64,000 nt of DNA from Planctomycetota bacterium (GCA_030950285.1 JAUZRR010000002.1:1-64000), one strand, 5' to 3'; shown: positions 34,368 through 43,849, counted from the first letter of the stretch. A program made the numbers and translations. Notes: generated by a model not told the origin, from the sequence alone.

Positions 34368-35179
34368 TTCGTCCACTTCCCAAACTCATGCGCGCCCACG
34401 CCTTCGCGTTGCCGATCGTCCTCGTGCTCGTCGTCGTCGTCGGCCTGATGAGCGCCATCATGCTCGAACGCCAGAGCGCCCAGCGGCACACCACCCAGCG
34501 GCAGCTGGGGTGGTATCAGGAACACCACGCCCGCCTCGGGCTCCAGGAAGCGATCGAGGCGTGGATCAAGGCGTTGCCTTCGAGCCTCGACCTGGGCACG
34601 GTCCTCCCGCCCGACGGGCACTTTCTCGACCTCAAGCTCCGCGGCGGCAACCTCGCGGTGGTCTCGCTGCTCGAAAGACAGAACGCCGTGCTGATCGACC
34701 TTGCCGCGGTGGGGACCGTCTCGTTCGACGACGCCGCAGCCGTCATCCAGGCCTGCGACGCGGTCTTCGGCCCAGACGGCCCGCCCGACGGCTACCGCTC
34801 GGTCGGCCCGGTCGCGCTGAGCGCCCACACCGCTTCCCCCGAGTTGATCGAGGTCGCTGCCCAAGCGATCACCCAGGACGCCGCGATCGCCAAGGCGTTC
34901 GCCAGCTCGCTCATCGCCGACCGCGAAGCCAACGGCGGGCGCTCTTCAGCCAACGCGATCGGCTACGCGATCGCCGACGCCTCGGCCGAGCCCGATATCC
35001 GGTCCAGGCTCTCGCGGATGTTCACCGTCAGGCCCACGCTCTACTATGCGACCGTCGAGCTACGGTCCTCGACCGTCGGCCCGGCCGCCGCCCGCTACGG
35101 CGGGTACTTTGTAATCAGCAACCGGTCCAGTTCCGACCGCACCGCCTTCCTCACCTGGGAGAACATTGGTGTAGAGTAA
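34364..35179 (+). CDS. Minor pseudopilin K-like protein
   Basis: A 271-residue protein with a GspK-type start (HAFALPIVLVLVVVVGLMS; no Glu5, as in GspK) and an alpha/beta C-terminal domain containing ALIDLAAVG and a helix-hairpin-like segment. It lies at the tip position in gene order, begins with GTG overlapping the J-like stop, and ends 36 bases before the C-like gene. Confidence 0.7.
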   Translation: MIRPLPKLMRAHAFALPIVLVLVVVVGLMSAIMLERQSAQRHTTQRQLGWYQEHHARLGLQEAIEAWIKALPSSLDLGTVLPPDGHFLDLKLRGGNLAVVSLLERQNAVLIDLAAVGTVSFDDAAAVIQACDAVFGPDGPPDGYRSVGPVALSAHTASPELIEVAAQAITQDAAIAKAFASSLIADREANGGRSSANAIGYAIADASAEPDIRSRLSRMFTVRPTLYYATVELRSSTVGPAAARYGGYFVISNRSSSDRTAFLTWENIGVE

Positions 35180-35215
35180 ACCCGGCCGGGACCAGACCCG
35201 GCGGAGGATGCCCCC

Positions 35216-35932
35216 ATGGCCGCACACATCAAAGACAAGAAATCTGCACGCAACGCGACCCGGATTGCGCAGGGCTCGGCGCTGTTGCTGGCGATCGCCG
35301 GCGGGGCGGTCGCGGTCGCCGGGCTGCCCGGGCTCGATGTCCCGGATATCGAACCCGCCCCCGTCGGCCCGATCGGGAGCGGGATCAAAGCAACGCCCAC
35401 CGACACCGACACCACGCCGCTGCCCGATGTCTACGTCATCGGCGACAACCTCTCCTACATCGGCAACGCCCCGGTGCCCCAGGCTGTGCTCCCCGACGTG
35501 CCCGACGAGCCGGTTCCCGACAGCGGGATCACCGAGCGCGAGGTCCGGTTCATCGGCTCGATCAAAAGCGGCGGCCGAGCCGCCGCGTTTGTCAATATCG
35601 CCGGCGTCACCAAGGTCCTCCGCCCCGGTGAGGTCTACGACGGCGTCAAGCTCGTCGAGGTCGTCGGCAACGAGATCGCCATCTCCATCGACGGCGGCGA
35701 GGAAGAAATGATCCGCAAGGACCAACGCCAGGGCTCGGGGGTCTCGGTCGTCACCGGGGGCGCACCGACCCTCCAGGACGCGGCCGGCACCAAAGCAATC
35801 GCTGGCGATTTGCCCGAGCTCTCCCCCGATATGAGCAGTGAGGAACGCCTCGCGGTGTTGCGCGAACGCACCAAGGAGAGGCGGTCCCGCTGGCAGCGCG
35901 ACCGGGGCAACAACGGCGGCCCGCCGAACTAG
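35216..35932 (+). CDS. Type II secretion C-like (or PilP-like) inner-membrane protein
   Basis: A 238-residue protein with one N-terminal membrane helix (about 17-38), a Pro/Asp/Thr-rich linker, and a compact beta domain (REVRFIGSIKSGGRAAAFVN...VLRPGEVYDGVKLVEVVGN) with the layout of the homology region of GspC/PilP, which contacts the secretin. A charged tail rich in Arg/Glu follows. Assigned from layout and gene position; sequence similarity to E. coli GspC is low. Confidence 0.6.
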   Translation: MAAHIKDKKSARNATRIAQGSALLLAIAGGAVAVAGLPGLDVPDIEPAPVGPIGSGIKATPTDTDTTPLPDVYVIGDNLSYIGNAPVPQAVLPDVPDEPVPDSGITEREVRFIGSIKSGGRAAAFVNIAGVTKVLRPGEVYDGVKLVEVVGNEIAISIDGGEEEMIRKDQRQGSGVSVVTGGAPTLQDAAGTKAIAGDLPELSPDMSSEERLAVLRERTKERRSRWQRDRGNNGGPPN

Positions 35933-36036
35933 GCTTCTCTTTCCCGGCCGGCCGTACCCGGCGATCACCACGCGCCGCGAGGGCCGCGACACCCCCCCTT
36001 TGCCACCAACCCCGTCCACAGCGAGGAACCGAGCCG

Positions 36037-37659
36037 TTGAGTGAACTGGTGTGTTACATCGAGCGGGCCGAGCGGGGGATGCTGCCCGTCAGGCTCCGGC
36101 TGGTCTCGACCCGGGTCGATCAGGCGTGGACATTTCCCGATGTGCTCGCCGACGACCGTCCCGCGCTGCTGCGCGGGCTGCGCGAAGCCGCCGACTGGAT
36201 CGCCGCACAGGTCAAAGCCCAGAACCGATCGAGCCTCGGCGCGGTCGTGCTCGATACCGACGGCTCCCGCGCCGGCTGGGTCACCACCCACTCGGCAGAA
36301 CCCGAAACAATCGAGGCGGCCCTCCTCCAGGCCGCGGCCCCGGGATCGGGCGAAGACGACGGGACCGGCCTGGTCGAGACCCCGCCGCACGTCGCCCTCG
36401 CGCCGGACATGCAGATCACCGGCGCCGTCTCCGTGCAGCCGATGGACCCCGAGCCGGTTCGGAGCAACACCCACCCCAAGCACCAGCCCGACACCCAGCA
36501 GAAACGCCGCGTCGGGGTGGCGATGGTGCCCGACGCGACGGTCCGCCTCCTGCTCGACGAACTCGACGAACGCGGCGTCGGCGTCGGCCGGGTGGTCTCG
36601 ATCTGGCACGCCCTGACCGAAGCGTTCGGCGACAGCTCTGTGAGCCGGGCCGACCGGGTCATCGCAACGCCGGGCGGCACGATCGCCCATGCGATGATCG
36701 ACCCCGACGACGGCCGCCTGGTCTGGGTCTGGTCCCGCAACGACGCGCCGCTCGCTTCGGGCGCGTTCCGCCTTGCCAGAGGAGCACCCGGCGGCGCCGA
36801 AGCGCCGCCCTTTATCCTCACCGGCAGCGACCTGGCCCGGCTCGCGGGAGAGTGGCTCGCGTGGTCCACGCAACTGGCTGCCTCGCCGACCAGGTTTCGG
36901 CTCATGCTCCCCGAGTGGGTCTGGCAGGACGACAACAGTCTGGGCGAGTCTGTCGCGGCGGTCTGGCCGGGCGCGACAGTCGATATCGCGATGGAGGACG
37001 ACCCCGTCGCGCACGTGCTCGCACGTTTCGCAGACGCGCTGGGTGACGGCACCGTCTCGTCGTCGCAGCCGGCGCTCGTGCAGTTGCAGAATCGGCCGGG
37101 CAAACCCCACCGCGCGATGTACCGCTGGGCCGCCGCCGCGGTCGCGATCGGGGCGCTGGGCATGGGCGCAGCCGCCTACCACATCCACAGCTCCGCCAAG
37201 GTCGCCAGCAGCAAAGCCGACCAGGCCCGCACCGCGTGGCGCGCCAAGGGCGGCGAGCTGAGCCCCGCGATCAACGATGGCAACTTCGCGTTGCCAGCCT
37301 ACGACGCCAAGATGATCGAAGACCTCAGGCTCGCGCTCGAAACCCGCCGCCGCGCCGTGGCGCCCATCGCCATCACGCCGCAGAAACCGATTCTGCGCGA
37401 GCTCGAAACACTCTCCTACGTGCTCGGCAACCCCGACTACGAGGTCCGCAAGATCACCCTCTCGCCGCTCTCGGTGACGATCGACCTGGTCGTCCCCGAC
37501 ACCGCAGCATACGAAGAGCTCATGACCTCGCTCGAACGCATCGCCGGCTCGTCGATCGCCGAGTGGGACCAGACCCCCAGGGCGCAGGGCGACAACGTGC
37601 GGGTCACACTCAACGGCACCTGGGCGAGCCAGCTCCGTACCCAGCCGGGGGGGGCGTGA
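36037..37659 (+). CDS. Type II secretion L-like (PilM/PilN-like) assembly protein
   Basis: A 540-residue protein: cytoplasmic N-terminal part (1-360) compatible with the actin-like fold of GspL/PilM, one membrane helix (about 365-387, AAAAVAIGALGMGAAAYHI), then a periplasmic ferredoxin-like domain (LETLSYVLGNPDYEVRKI...TIDLVV). GspL binds the ATPase GspE and partner GspM. TTG start at 36037 with GAGGAA about 10 bases upstream. The next gene follows with overlapping or adjacent start codons. Confidence 0.65.
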   Translation: MSELVCYIERAERGMLPVRLRLVSTRVDQAWTFPDVLADDRPALLRGLREAADWIAAQVKAQNRSSLGAVVLDTDGSRAGWVTTHSAEPETIEAALLQAAAPGSGEDDGTGLVETPPHVALAPDMQITGAVSVQPMDPEPVRSNTHPKHQPDTQQKRRVGVAMVPDATVRLLLDELDERGVGVGRVVSIWHALTEAFGDSSVSRADRVIATPGGTIAHAMIDPDDGRLVWVWSRNDAPLASGAFRLARGAPGGAEAPPFILTGSDLARLAGEWLAWSTQLAASPTRFRLMLPEWVWQDDNSLGESVAAVWPGATVDIAMEDDPVAHVLARFADALGDGTVSSSQPALVQLQNRPGKPHRAMYRWAAAAVAIGALGMGAAAYHIHSSAKVASSKADQARTAWRAKGGELSPAINDGNFALPAYDAKMIEDLRLALETRRRAVAPIAITPQKPILRELETLSYVLGNPDYEVRKITLSPLSVTIDLVVPDTAAYEELMTSLERIAGSSIAEWDQTPRAQGDNVRVTLNGTWASQLRTQPGGA

Positions 37660-37661
37660 GC

Positions 37662-38228
37662 ATGAGCACCCCGGGCGACACCCGTATCTCCGACGACCTG
37701 CGCTACGAGCTGGCCGACGCCGCCAGCGCCGCCGCGGCGTCCAACCGGCCCAGGTCGCTGCTGGTGCTCGCGACACTGCTCTTTGTTGTCGCGGGGGTGA
37801 TGCTGATCGTCGCGCTCCGCCAGCGCGACCGCGCCGCCCAGCAGCACCGGATTCAGGCCGACCGTGAGGTGCTTGTCGAGGGGCTCGCGTTGCAGTTTGC
37901 TGCGCTTGAGAGCCTCGGGAACTCGACGCAGAACCGTGCCAATGAGGCGCTGCCCGATCTTTTCTCGCGGATCGAAGCCGCTGCACGAGCCGCCGAACTC
38001 GTCGACGAGCCGGCGATCCCGCAGCCCACGCGGCAGTCGATCCAGGGCGCGATCAAAGTCACCTACAGATACACCATGCGGGACCCCAGCCTGGAGCACC
38101 TGCTCGCGTGGATCGAGGGTGCCAAGAGCGAAGTTCCCGGGCTCGAGGTCTCCTCGATCGACCTGACCCCGGGGCCCAAAGACTGGAAGCTGGAAGTCAC
38201 CTTTGTCAGGTGGGAGCGCGCATCATGA
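37662..38228 (+). CDS. Type II secretion M-like (PilO-like) assembly protein
   Basis: A 188-residue bitopic protein: membrane helix at about 34-53 (LLVLATLLFVVAGVMLIVAL), coiled coil (QRDRAAQQHRIQADREVLVEG) and a small periplasmic alpha/beta domain (IKVTYRYTMRDPSLEHLLAWI...GLEVSSIDLTP). This is the GspM/PilO layout. A GTG two codons earlier (37656) overlaps the L-like stop and may be the true start. The stop overlaps the next gene as ATGA. Confidence 0.65.
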   Translation: MSTPGDTRISDDLRYELADAASAAAASNRPRSLLVLATLLFVVAGVMLIVALRQRDRAAQQHRIQADREVLVEGLALQFAALESLGNSTQNRANEALPDLFSRIEAAARAAELVDEPAIPQPTRQSIQGAIKVTYRYTMRDPSLEHLLAWIEGAKSEVPGLEVSSIDLTPGPKDWKLEVTFVRWERAS

Positions 38229-38899
38229 GTATCGTTCGACGCCCGAAGTTCGGGCTCTGTCTTGCCGCGTTGGTGCTTGCCTCAGCCGTGTTTGTTGGCT
38301 GCGAGTCAGCCTCAAAGACACGACGGAGTGAGATCCAATCCCCCGATGCGCTCGCCCGGCAGGTCGCCGAAGCAAGGCAGATGGCGCTGGTTGCGTCCGA
38401 CACCGCGCGCAAAGCCGCACAGCAGCGCGACAAGGGCAAGGACGCCGAGGCCCAACGCCTCAGCCACACCGCGATCGAGCAGTACCGCCGCGCGATCTCG
38501 CTCTCGCCGGACATGCCCGAGGTCTGGAACAACCTTGGAGTCGAACTCATGCGCGTGCAGGACTATCTCGGCGCGTCCGAGGCGTTCAGCATGGCGATGC
38601 AGCTCAGCCCGACCGACCCCAGGCCGGCCGAGAACCTCGCGCTGGTTTATGACCGCACCGGGTGGGCCGAGGAGTCGCTCCGCTATTACGACATGGCGCT
38701 CGAGCGCAGCCCCAACTACCTGCCCGCGCTGCGCGGCGCGATCAAAGCCTCGCACCTGCTCAGCGAAGCCGACGAAAAACGGCTCGAGCAGGTCCGCCGC
38801 GCGCTCATGATCGAGACCGATCCCAAGCTCCGCGAGTTCTTCGGGCGCGAGCAGGTCCGCATCCTCGGTCGGCTCGAACGCACCACCCGTCAGCGGTAG
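38225..38899 (+). CDS. TPR lipoprotein of the secretion cluster
   Basis: A 224-residue protein with a lipoprotein-type signal (LVLASAVFVGC, Cys26) and three TPR units (IEQYRRAISLSPDMPEVWNN, FSMAMQLSPTDPRPAENLAL, YYDMALERSPNYLPALRG). Its place at the end of the operon and TPR lipoprotein form recall pilotins such as PilF/PilW that help the secretin insert into the outer membrane; this is inference. The Phe at the -3 lipobox position is unusual. The gene ends 13 bases from the convergent RNase gene. Confidence 0.7.
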   Translation: MSIVRRPKFGLCLAALVLASAVFVGCESASKTRRSEIQSPDALARQVAEARQMALVASDTARKAAQQRDKGKDAEAQRLSHTAIEQYRRAISLSPDMPEVWNNLGVELMRVQDYLGASEAFSMAMQLSPTDPRPAENLALVYDRTGWAEESLRYYDMALERSPNYLPALRGAIKASHLLSEADEKRLEQVRRALMIETDPKLREFFGREQVRILGRLERTTRQR

Positions 38900-38912
38900 C
38901 ATCGAAACCGTG

Positions 38913-41621
38913 CTAGCTCCGGGGTCGTGAAGGGTGATCCGACGGCGCAAGTTTCCGCCGGGTCGAGCCATAGAGCGTGCGCGGCTGCTTTGCCGGCGTC
39001 TTTGCGCTTTCGCCCGACGCCTTCCCATCGCGGGCCGGCTTGGTCTCGACCGCCGATTCCGCGCTCGCGCCATCGGCAGGAGCTTTATCCCCCGACGGAC
39101 GCCTGCGCCGTTTCTTTTTGACGATCTTGGTTGCGCCCTCGTCGGCGCGCTCGCCGACACTCTCGCCCGTGTCGCTTTCCGAGCCCTCGTTCGCCACCGT
39201 TTGGTCCGTCGCTCCATCGACTGCGCCGGTCGAGGCTTTCTTACTCCGTGACCGCCGCCGCTTCTTCTTGGGTTGCTCGCTCTCGCCCCGCATATTTCCG
39301 TCGCCTTCGCTCTCGCTGTCGGCGGGTGGCTCGGTCGGCTCGTCCCGACCGTCCACCGGCTCGGAACGCTGGCCCGAAACCTCTGTCGCGCGGGGTTCGG
39401 TGTTCTCACGCTGCGCGTCGCCCGAACTCTTGGAGGACCCGGACCCCCGCCGCCCCCGGCGTCTGCGGCTCTTCTTCTTGGGCGCTTCGGATCCCTCGAC
39501 ATCCGGCTGCTCATCAGCGTCGTGCGTGCGTGCATCGGCGTCGCCCGCGTCGGTGTCTGCCTGGCCGTCGGTGTGAATCTTGGGCGCAACGGCCTCGCTT
39601 TCCATCGCACCGTCCCCGTCCCTGGCCCCATCCCTATCCCCGTTCTCGCTCATCCCGCCGCCGCCTCTGCGCCGGCGTCTTCGGCGACGCTTCTTCTTGG
39701 GCGCGTCGGTCTCCGAGCCATCGTCGGCACCGTCCTCGGTCGCGTCCTGTGCGGGTTCCGCCGTTGCGGTGTCCTCGGCGTCGGTCACGGTTTCTGCGCC
39801 AGAGTCAGCGGTGTCGCCCTCGGCGCTCGCGGCTTCTCCGCCGGAGCCGCCGGACTTTCTCCGCCGTCCGCCACGCCGCCTGCGCCGTTTCTTTTTCCCG
39901 CCCTCGCCGGGTTCCGGCTCGTCCTCGTCAAAGTCCTGCTCGATCGGGTGCTGCGTCGGTGCGTCAGGGCCGGGCGGTGGTGCCAGTTCGTCGGCGAGCG
40001 ACTGCTCTTGCGGATCGACCGCCCATTGGTCCGCCTTTGCTGCCATTACCACGACCTCGAGATCGGCCTCGGGGCTCTTGGGCTTCGAGAGTTTGTCGGG
40101 GTCGATGTCCACGCCGTTCTTGTCGTAGGCGTAAATCGTGTACCGATCGAGCGCAAGAGTCTCGCTCACCCGCACCTCGACCTGCTTGCCCGTGCTCCGC
40201 TCCAGCCGGTTGAGGCTCCCCCGGCGGTTGCTGAGCAGCTCGCCGGCGACCCGCCCGCTCACCACCAGCTCGACCCGGCCCACCTTGTCGTGCTCCATCA
40301 GCACCGCGATCTCGCGCATCGCGTCGCTCGAGACCGAGTGCGGCTTCTGCACAAGCCCCTTGCCCCGGCACGTCGGACAGTCGCTGTAGTGCTGGCTGCT
40401 CAGGCTGCCGCGCATGCGCTGCCGGGTCATCTCGAGGATGCCGAACGGCGAGATCGGCGCGATGCTCGACTTGGCCCGGTCCCGTTTGAGCCGATCGCGG
40501 AAGAGCTGCTCGATCGCTTTGCGGTGCGCCGCCGAGCGCATGTCGATGAGGTCGTTGATGACGATCCCGCCGAGATCGCGCAGGCGGATCTGTCGGCAGA
40601 TCACCTCGACCGCTTCGACGTTGGTCTTGTAGGCATTCGTCTCGGCGTCCCGCGCCGCCCGGCTCTTGCCGCTGTTGACGTCGATCGCGACGATCGCTTC
40701 GGTCTCGTCGATCACCAGCCTCCCGCCCGAAGGCAGCGGCACCTCGCGGGCGTGGGTGGTCGCGATCTGCTGCTCGATCCCAAAGGCGTGGAAGATCGGC
40801 CGCCCGCCCTTGTACCGCATCACCTTCACGGTCGAGCGCGGCGAGACGATCTTCATGAACTGCGCCGCCCGCGTGACCGCGCCCTCCTCGTCGATGATGA
40901 TCCGCGTGATGTCCGGCGTCACCAGATCGCGCAGCGCCCGCACCAGCAGGTCGCTCTCGCTGTAGAGCAGCCGCGTGCGTTTGCCCGCCGCCTTGCGGTT
41001 GATCTCCATGTTCTTCCACAGCCGTTGCAGATACGCGAGGTCACGCTTCAGATCGGTCTTGGTGCGGTCAAACCCCGCGGTTCGCAGGATGAATCCGAAC
41101 CCGTCGGGCAACTCGAGCTGCCCGAGGATCTCCTTCATCTTCGTTCGCTGCTCTTCGTCGTCGACCTTCCGCGACACACCGACCTTGTCCATGTTCGGCA
41201 TCATCACCAGATACCGGCCGGGGATCGAAAGATAACTCGTCAGCGTCGGCCCCTTCGTGCCGACGCCCTCCTTGAGGACCTGGACGATGATCTCCTGCCC
41301 GCGCTTCAGGCACGCCTGGATCGGCGGCCGCTCACGCCTGGGCGTTTTCTTGCCCACCCGTTCGGTCGCGTCGTCCTCGACAAAGTACCTCGGGTGCAGG
41401 TCGGAGATGTGCAGAAAGCCGTTCTCTTCCAGCCCGAAATCGACGAACGCCGCCTGGATCCCCGCCTCGACGTTCATCACTTTCCCGACGTAGATGTTGT
41501 TGACCCGGCTGACCGCGTCGGTGCGTTCGGCGTGGAGTTCTTCGAGGTTGCCGTCGGCGGTGATCGCCACCCGACACTCTTCGCCGGGGACGTAGTTGAT
41601 AATCATGGATGTTTCTGACAT
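38913..41621 (-). CDS. rne: Ribonuclease E/G family endoribonuclease with repeated basic C-terminal modules
   Basis: A 902-residue RNase E/G. The N-terminal catalytic half has the S1 domain (VNNIYVGKVMNVEAGIQAAFVDFG, about 30-130), the DNase-I-like metal site IVAIDVNSGKS (about residue 315) and IVINDLIDM, and the zinc link CPTC (about 413). It cleaves single-stranded RNA in decay and rRNA/tRNA processing. The C-terminal 380 residues are disordered, alternating acidic stretches with five Lys/Arg blocks (KKKRRRRR type, about 575, 643, 717, 788 and 838), likely RNA-binding. AAGGAG lies 6 bases before ATG 41621. ptsI lies upstream on the same strand, 374 bases away. Confidence 0.92.
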   Translation of the reverse strand: MSETSMIINYVPGEECRVAITADGNLEELHAERTDAVSRVNNIYVGKVMNVEAGIQAAFVDFGLEENGFLHISDLHPRYFVEDDATERVGKKTPRRERPPIQACLKRGQEIIVQVLKEGVGTKGPTLTSYLSIPGRYLVMMPNMDKVGVSRKVDDEEQRTKMKEILGQLELPDGFGFILRTAGFDRTKTDLKRDLAYLQRLWKNMEINRKAAGKRTRLLYSESDLLVRALRDLVTPDITRIIIDEEGAVTRAAQFMKIVSPRSTVKVMRYKGGRPIFHAFGIEQQIATTHAREVPLPSGGRLVIDETEAIVAIDVNSGKSRAARDAETNAYKTNVEAVEVICRQIRLRDLGGIVINDLIDMRSAAHRKAIEQLFRDRLKRDRAKSSIAPISPFGILEMTRQRMRGSLSSQHYSDCPTCRGKGLVQKPHSVSSDAMREIAVLMEHDKVGRVELVVSGRVAGELLSNRRGSLNRLERSTGKQVEVRVSETLALDRYTIYAYDKNGVDIDPDKLSKPKSPEADLEVVVMAAKADQWAVDPQEQSLADELAPPPGPDAPTQHPIEQDFDEDEPEPGEGGKKKRRRRRGGRRRKSGGSGGEAASAEGDTADSGAETVTDAEDTATAEPAQDATEDGADDGSETDAPKKKRRRRRRRRGGGGMSENGDRDGARDGDGAMESEAVAPKIHTDGQADTDAGDADARTHDADEQPDVEGSEAPKKKSRRRRGRRGSGSSKSSGDAQRENTEPRATEVSGQRSEPVDGRDEPTEPPADSESEGDGNMRGESEQPKKKRRRSRSKKASTGAVDGATDQTVANEGSESDTGESVGERADEGATKIVKKKRRRRPSGDKAPADGASAESAVETKPARDGKASGESAKTPAKQPRTLYGSTRRKLAPSDHPSRPRS

Positions 41622-41995
41622 GCGGCTCCTTGCCGCGCAGCGACTCATTCGCCGCGCCGTGGCGTGCCGCCGCTTCCTGTTCCTCGCGCCCGAACAATCC
41701 TTCCCCGCGCCCCCACGGCCCCCACGGCTCGCACGCCTGCGCTCTTGCGCTCTTGCGCGCCGTGCGGCTCGCCGAAACGCTCACGCGCTCCGGCCGACCT
41801 CGGGTCTCGACGGCGGTCGCACGATCGCGCGACCCACTCTCCGCCGGGGACGGGACGGGCCTTTGCAAGCCGCGGTCCCGTGTTGGCTCGTTCCGGCACA
41901 ACGCCGCAGAAGCGGGCGTCACACCGAGTTGTCTTTCGCCCCAAAGCCAGGCCCGCGAACGTCGTCCGGCGCTTCCAAAAAACGCCCGGGTTCGT
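41622..41995 (-). other. 374-base gap upstream of rne, probable long 5' leader
   Basis: No gene is supported. It contains the rne ribosome binding site, a GGTCGC/GCGACC hairpin at 41815-41834, a direct repeat GCTCTTGCGCTCTTGC near 41741-41756, and CCCGGGCGTTTTTT just after the ptsI stop on the minus strand, a weak terminator. rne mRNAs in other bacteria are autoregulated through long structured leaders; that is only an analogy here. Confidence 0.4.
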
Positions 41996-43765
41996 CTAGT
42001 CTCGCAGTTCGGCGGCACGCCCGTCGAAGGCCTCGGGGACCAGTTTCCTTGTCCGGTCGCGGAGATATGCCGCGGCCTGAATCTCTGAATCGAACGTTCG
42101 CACCTTCCGGGCGACCCGCTCGCACTGTTGCACTGTCACACTCCGCACCAGACGCTTGAGGTGCGAGATGGCGCTGCCGGGCACCGAGAGCCTGCGGAGC
42201 CCCAAGCCGATCAGCAAGAGAGCATAGTCTATCTCCCCCGCAGCTTCCCCGCAGCAGGAGACCTCGATGTCCCCCTCCTTCGCCGCCGCACGCACAACCC
42301 CGCGGATCAGCTGGAGAACCCCCGCGTGGACCGGCTGATACAGCCCGGCGACCTGCTCGTTGGTTCTATCGACCGCCAGCGTGTACTGCACGAGGTCATT
42401 GGTCCCGATAGAGAAAAAATCAACCTCAGCCGCCAGAGAACCGGCAATCAACGCCGCAGAAGGCACCTCGATCATCACACCGACCCGGATCCCCCGGTCA
42501 AACGCGACACCCTCCTCCTCCAGATCCTCCATCACGTCCCGCAGCACCATCTTGGCGTGCCGAAGCTCGCCCACGGTCGTCACCATCGGGAACATGATCT
42601 TTACCGGCCCCAGCGCACTGGCCCGCAGCACCGCCCGCAGCTGCTTCTGAAACTTCGGCTTGTCGGCCAGGCTGTAGCGGATCGACCGCAGCCCAAGCGC
42701 CGGGTTCCGCTCACGCGGACGGCGGTCAGAACTCGCGTACTTGTCCGACCCCAGGTCGACCGTCCGCACCGTCAAAGGCAACCCGTCCAGCCGGCGCACA
42801 CAATCGGCGTACGCCAGGTAATGGTCCTCCTCGGTCGGGATTGTGTCCTGCGAGAGGTAGAGAAACTCTGACCGGTACAGCCCAACCCCCTCGCCGCCCT
42901 GCGCAAGAATGCTGTCGCACTCCTCGGGAAACTCGACGTTCCCCAAGAGCGTGATCGGCACCCCGTCGCGGGTCACGCTCGGCAGCCCGGCGACCTCGGC
43001 CAGCGAGAGCTTGTAGGTCCGCTGTTGCTCGATATACCCGCGGTATTTGGTGATTTCTGCCTCGTCGGGGTCGAGCAGGATCAACCCCCGATCGCCGTCG
43101 ACGATGACCGTCTGCCCCGGCTTTGCAGCCGCTGTCGCCCCCCGGCACCCGACCACCGCCGGGTAGCCCAGCGCCGTCGCGACGATCGCCGTGTGGCTCG
43201 TCCGCCCGCCCAGGTCGGTCACAAACCCGACCACCTTGTCCCGGTCAAACCCCGCGGTCTGCGAAGGGGTGAGATCGGTCGCGACGATCACCGTCGGGTG
43301 CAACAGGTCCGCAAGCCGCGCCGGGCCGGACCCCATCAGATGATCGAGCAGCCGGTTGGTCAGGTCGCGGATGTCGTCGGTCTTGGTGCGGAACGCCGAG
43401 TCCTTCGCCCGTCGGAACGCCTCGGCGAGCGCGTCAAACGCGACCACCACCGCGTGCTCGGCGTTGACCCGCTCATGCCGAATCATCTCCCGGATAGGTC
43501 CGATAAGTGAAGGGTCCGCCAGCATCCCCTTATGGAACAGGAAAATCTTGGCCGCCTCGACACCCATCTCGTCGCTGGCCTCGGCATAAACCTCGTCAAT
43601 CGCGGCGATCGCATCCGCGAACGCCCGGTCGAGCCTCTCAAGCTCGGCCTCGACGCGGTCGGCACCCACCGTCCACCGCGCAACCCGGTGCGGATCGTGA
43701 TCGAGCACGAACACGTGCCCGATGACGATGCCTGACGAGACCGGGATGCCTTGGAGTACTCGCAT
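41996..43765 (-). CDS. ptsI: Phosphoenolpyruvate-protein phosphotransferase (PTS enzyme I)
   Basis: A 589-residue enzyme I that takes phosphate from phosphoenolpyruvate onto a histidine and passes it to HPr. The phosphorylated residue is H191 in LGGRTSHTAIVA; the PEP-binding barrel shows GVGLYRSEFLYL, NPALGLRSIRYSL, KIMFPMVTTVGEL, VGVMIEVPSA, FFSIGTNDLVQYTLAVDR and the catalytic Cys in VSCCGEAAG. No GAF domain is fused, so it is the sugar-type length. No HPr or enzyme II gene is nearby. It is divergent from rho. ATG 43765 is the natural start. Confidence 0.95.
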   Translation of the reverse strand: MRVLQGIPVSSGIVIGHVFVLDHDPHRVARWTVGADRVEAELERLDRAFADAIAAIDEVYAEASDEMGVEAAKIFLFHKGMLADPSLIGPIREMIRHERVNAEHAVVVAFDALAEAFRRAKDSAFRTKTDDIRDLTNRLLDHLMGSGPARLADLLHPTVIVATDLTPSQTAGFDRDKVVGFVTDLGGRTSHTAIVATALGYPAVVGCRGATAAAKPGQTVIVDGDRGLILLDPDEAEITKYRGYIEQQRTYKLSLAEVAGLPSVTRDGVPITLLGNVEFPEECDSILAQGGEGVGLYRSEFLYLSQDTIPTEEDHYLAYADCVRRLDGLPLTVRTVDLGSDKYASSDRRPRERNPALGLRSIRYSLADKPKFQKQLRAVLRASALGPVKIMFPMVTTVGELRHAKMVLRDVMEDLEEEGVAFDRGIRVGVMIEVPSAALIAGSLAAEVDFFSIGTNDLVQYTLAVDRTNEQVAGLYQPVHAGVLQLIRGVVRAAAKEGDIEVSCCGEAAGEIDYALLLIGLGLRRLSVPGSAISHLKRLVRSVTVQQCERVARKVRTFDSEIQAAAYLRDRTRKLVPEAFDGRAAELRD

Positions 43766-43820
43766 GAGGTGTATTCTGCCCGTGGCGGGAGTCCATAGTA
43801 GGGGGTTGATCGTCCCGGGC

Positions 43821-43849
43821 TTGACATTCGACCTCGGAGGGTGTCTCAT
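43821..43849 (+). promoter_or_regulatory. Candidate sigma70-type promoter of rho
   Basis: TTGACA (43821-43826), 17-base spacer, TCTCAT (43844-43849). This gives a leader of about 110 bases before the rho ATG, long enough for attenuation, as known for rho in enterobacteria. Confidence 0.45.

Noticed and set aside
33457-35631. A 724-codon plus-strand frame over the J, K and C-like genes
   Set aside because: Arg/Ser/Pro-rich frame-shifted reading of genes with recognisable prepilin and membrane signals.
35965-37986. A 673-codon minus-strand frame
   Set aside because: It lies opposite the L- and M-like secretion genes, has Arg/Pro-rich composition typical of shadows, and has no motif.
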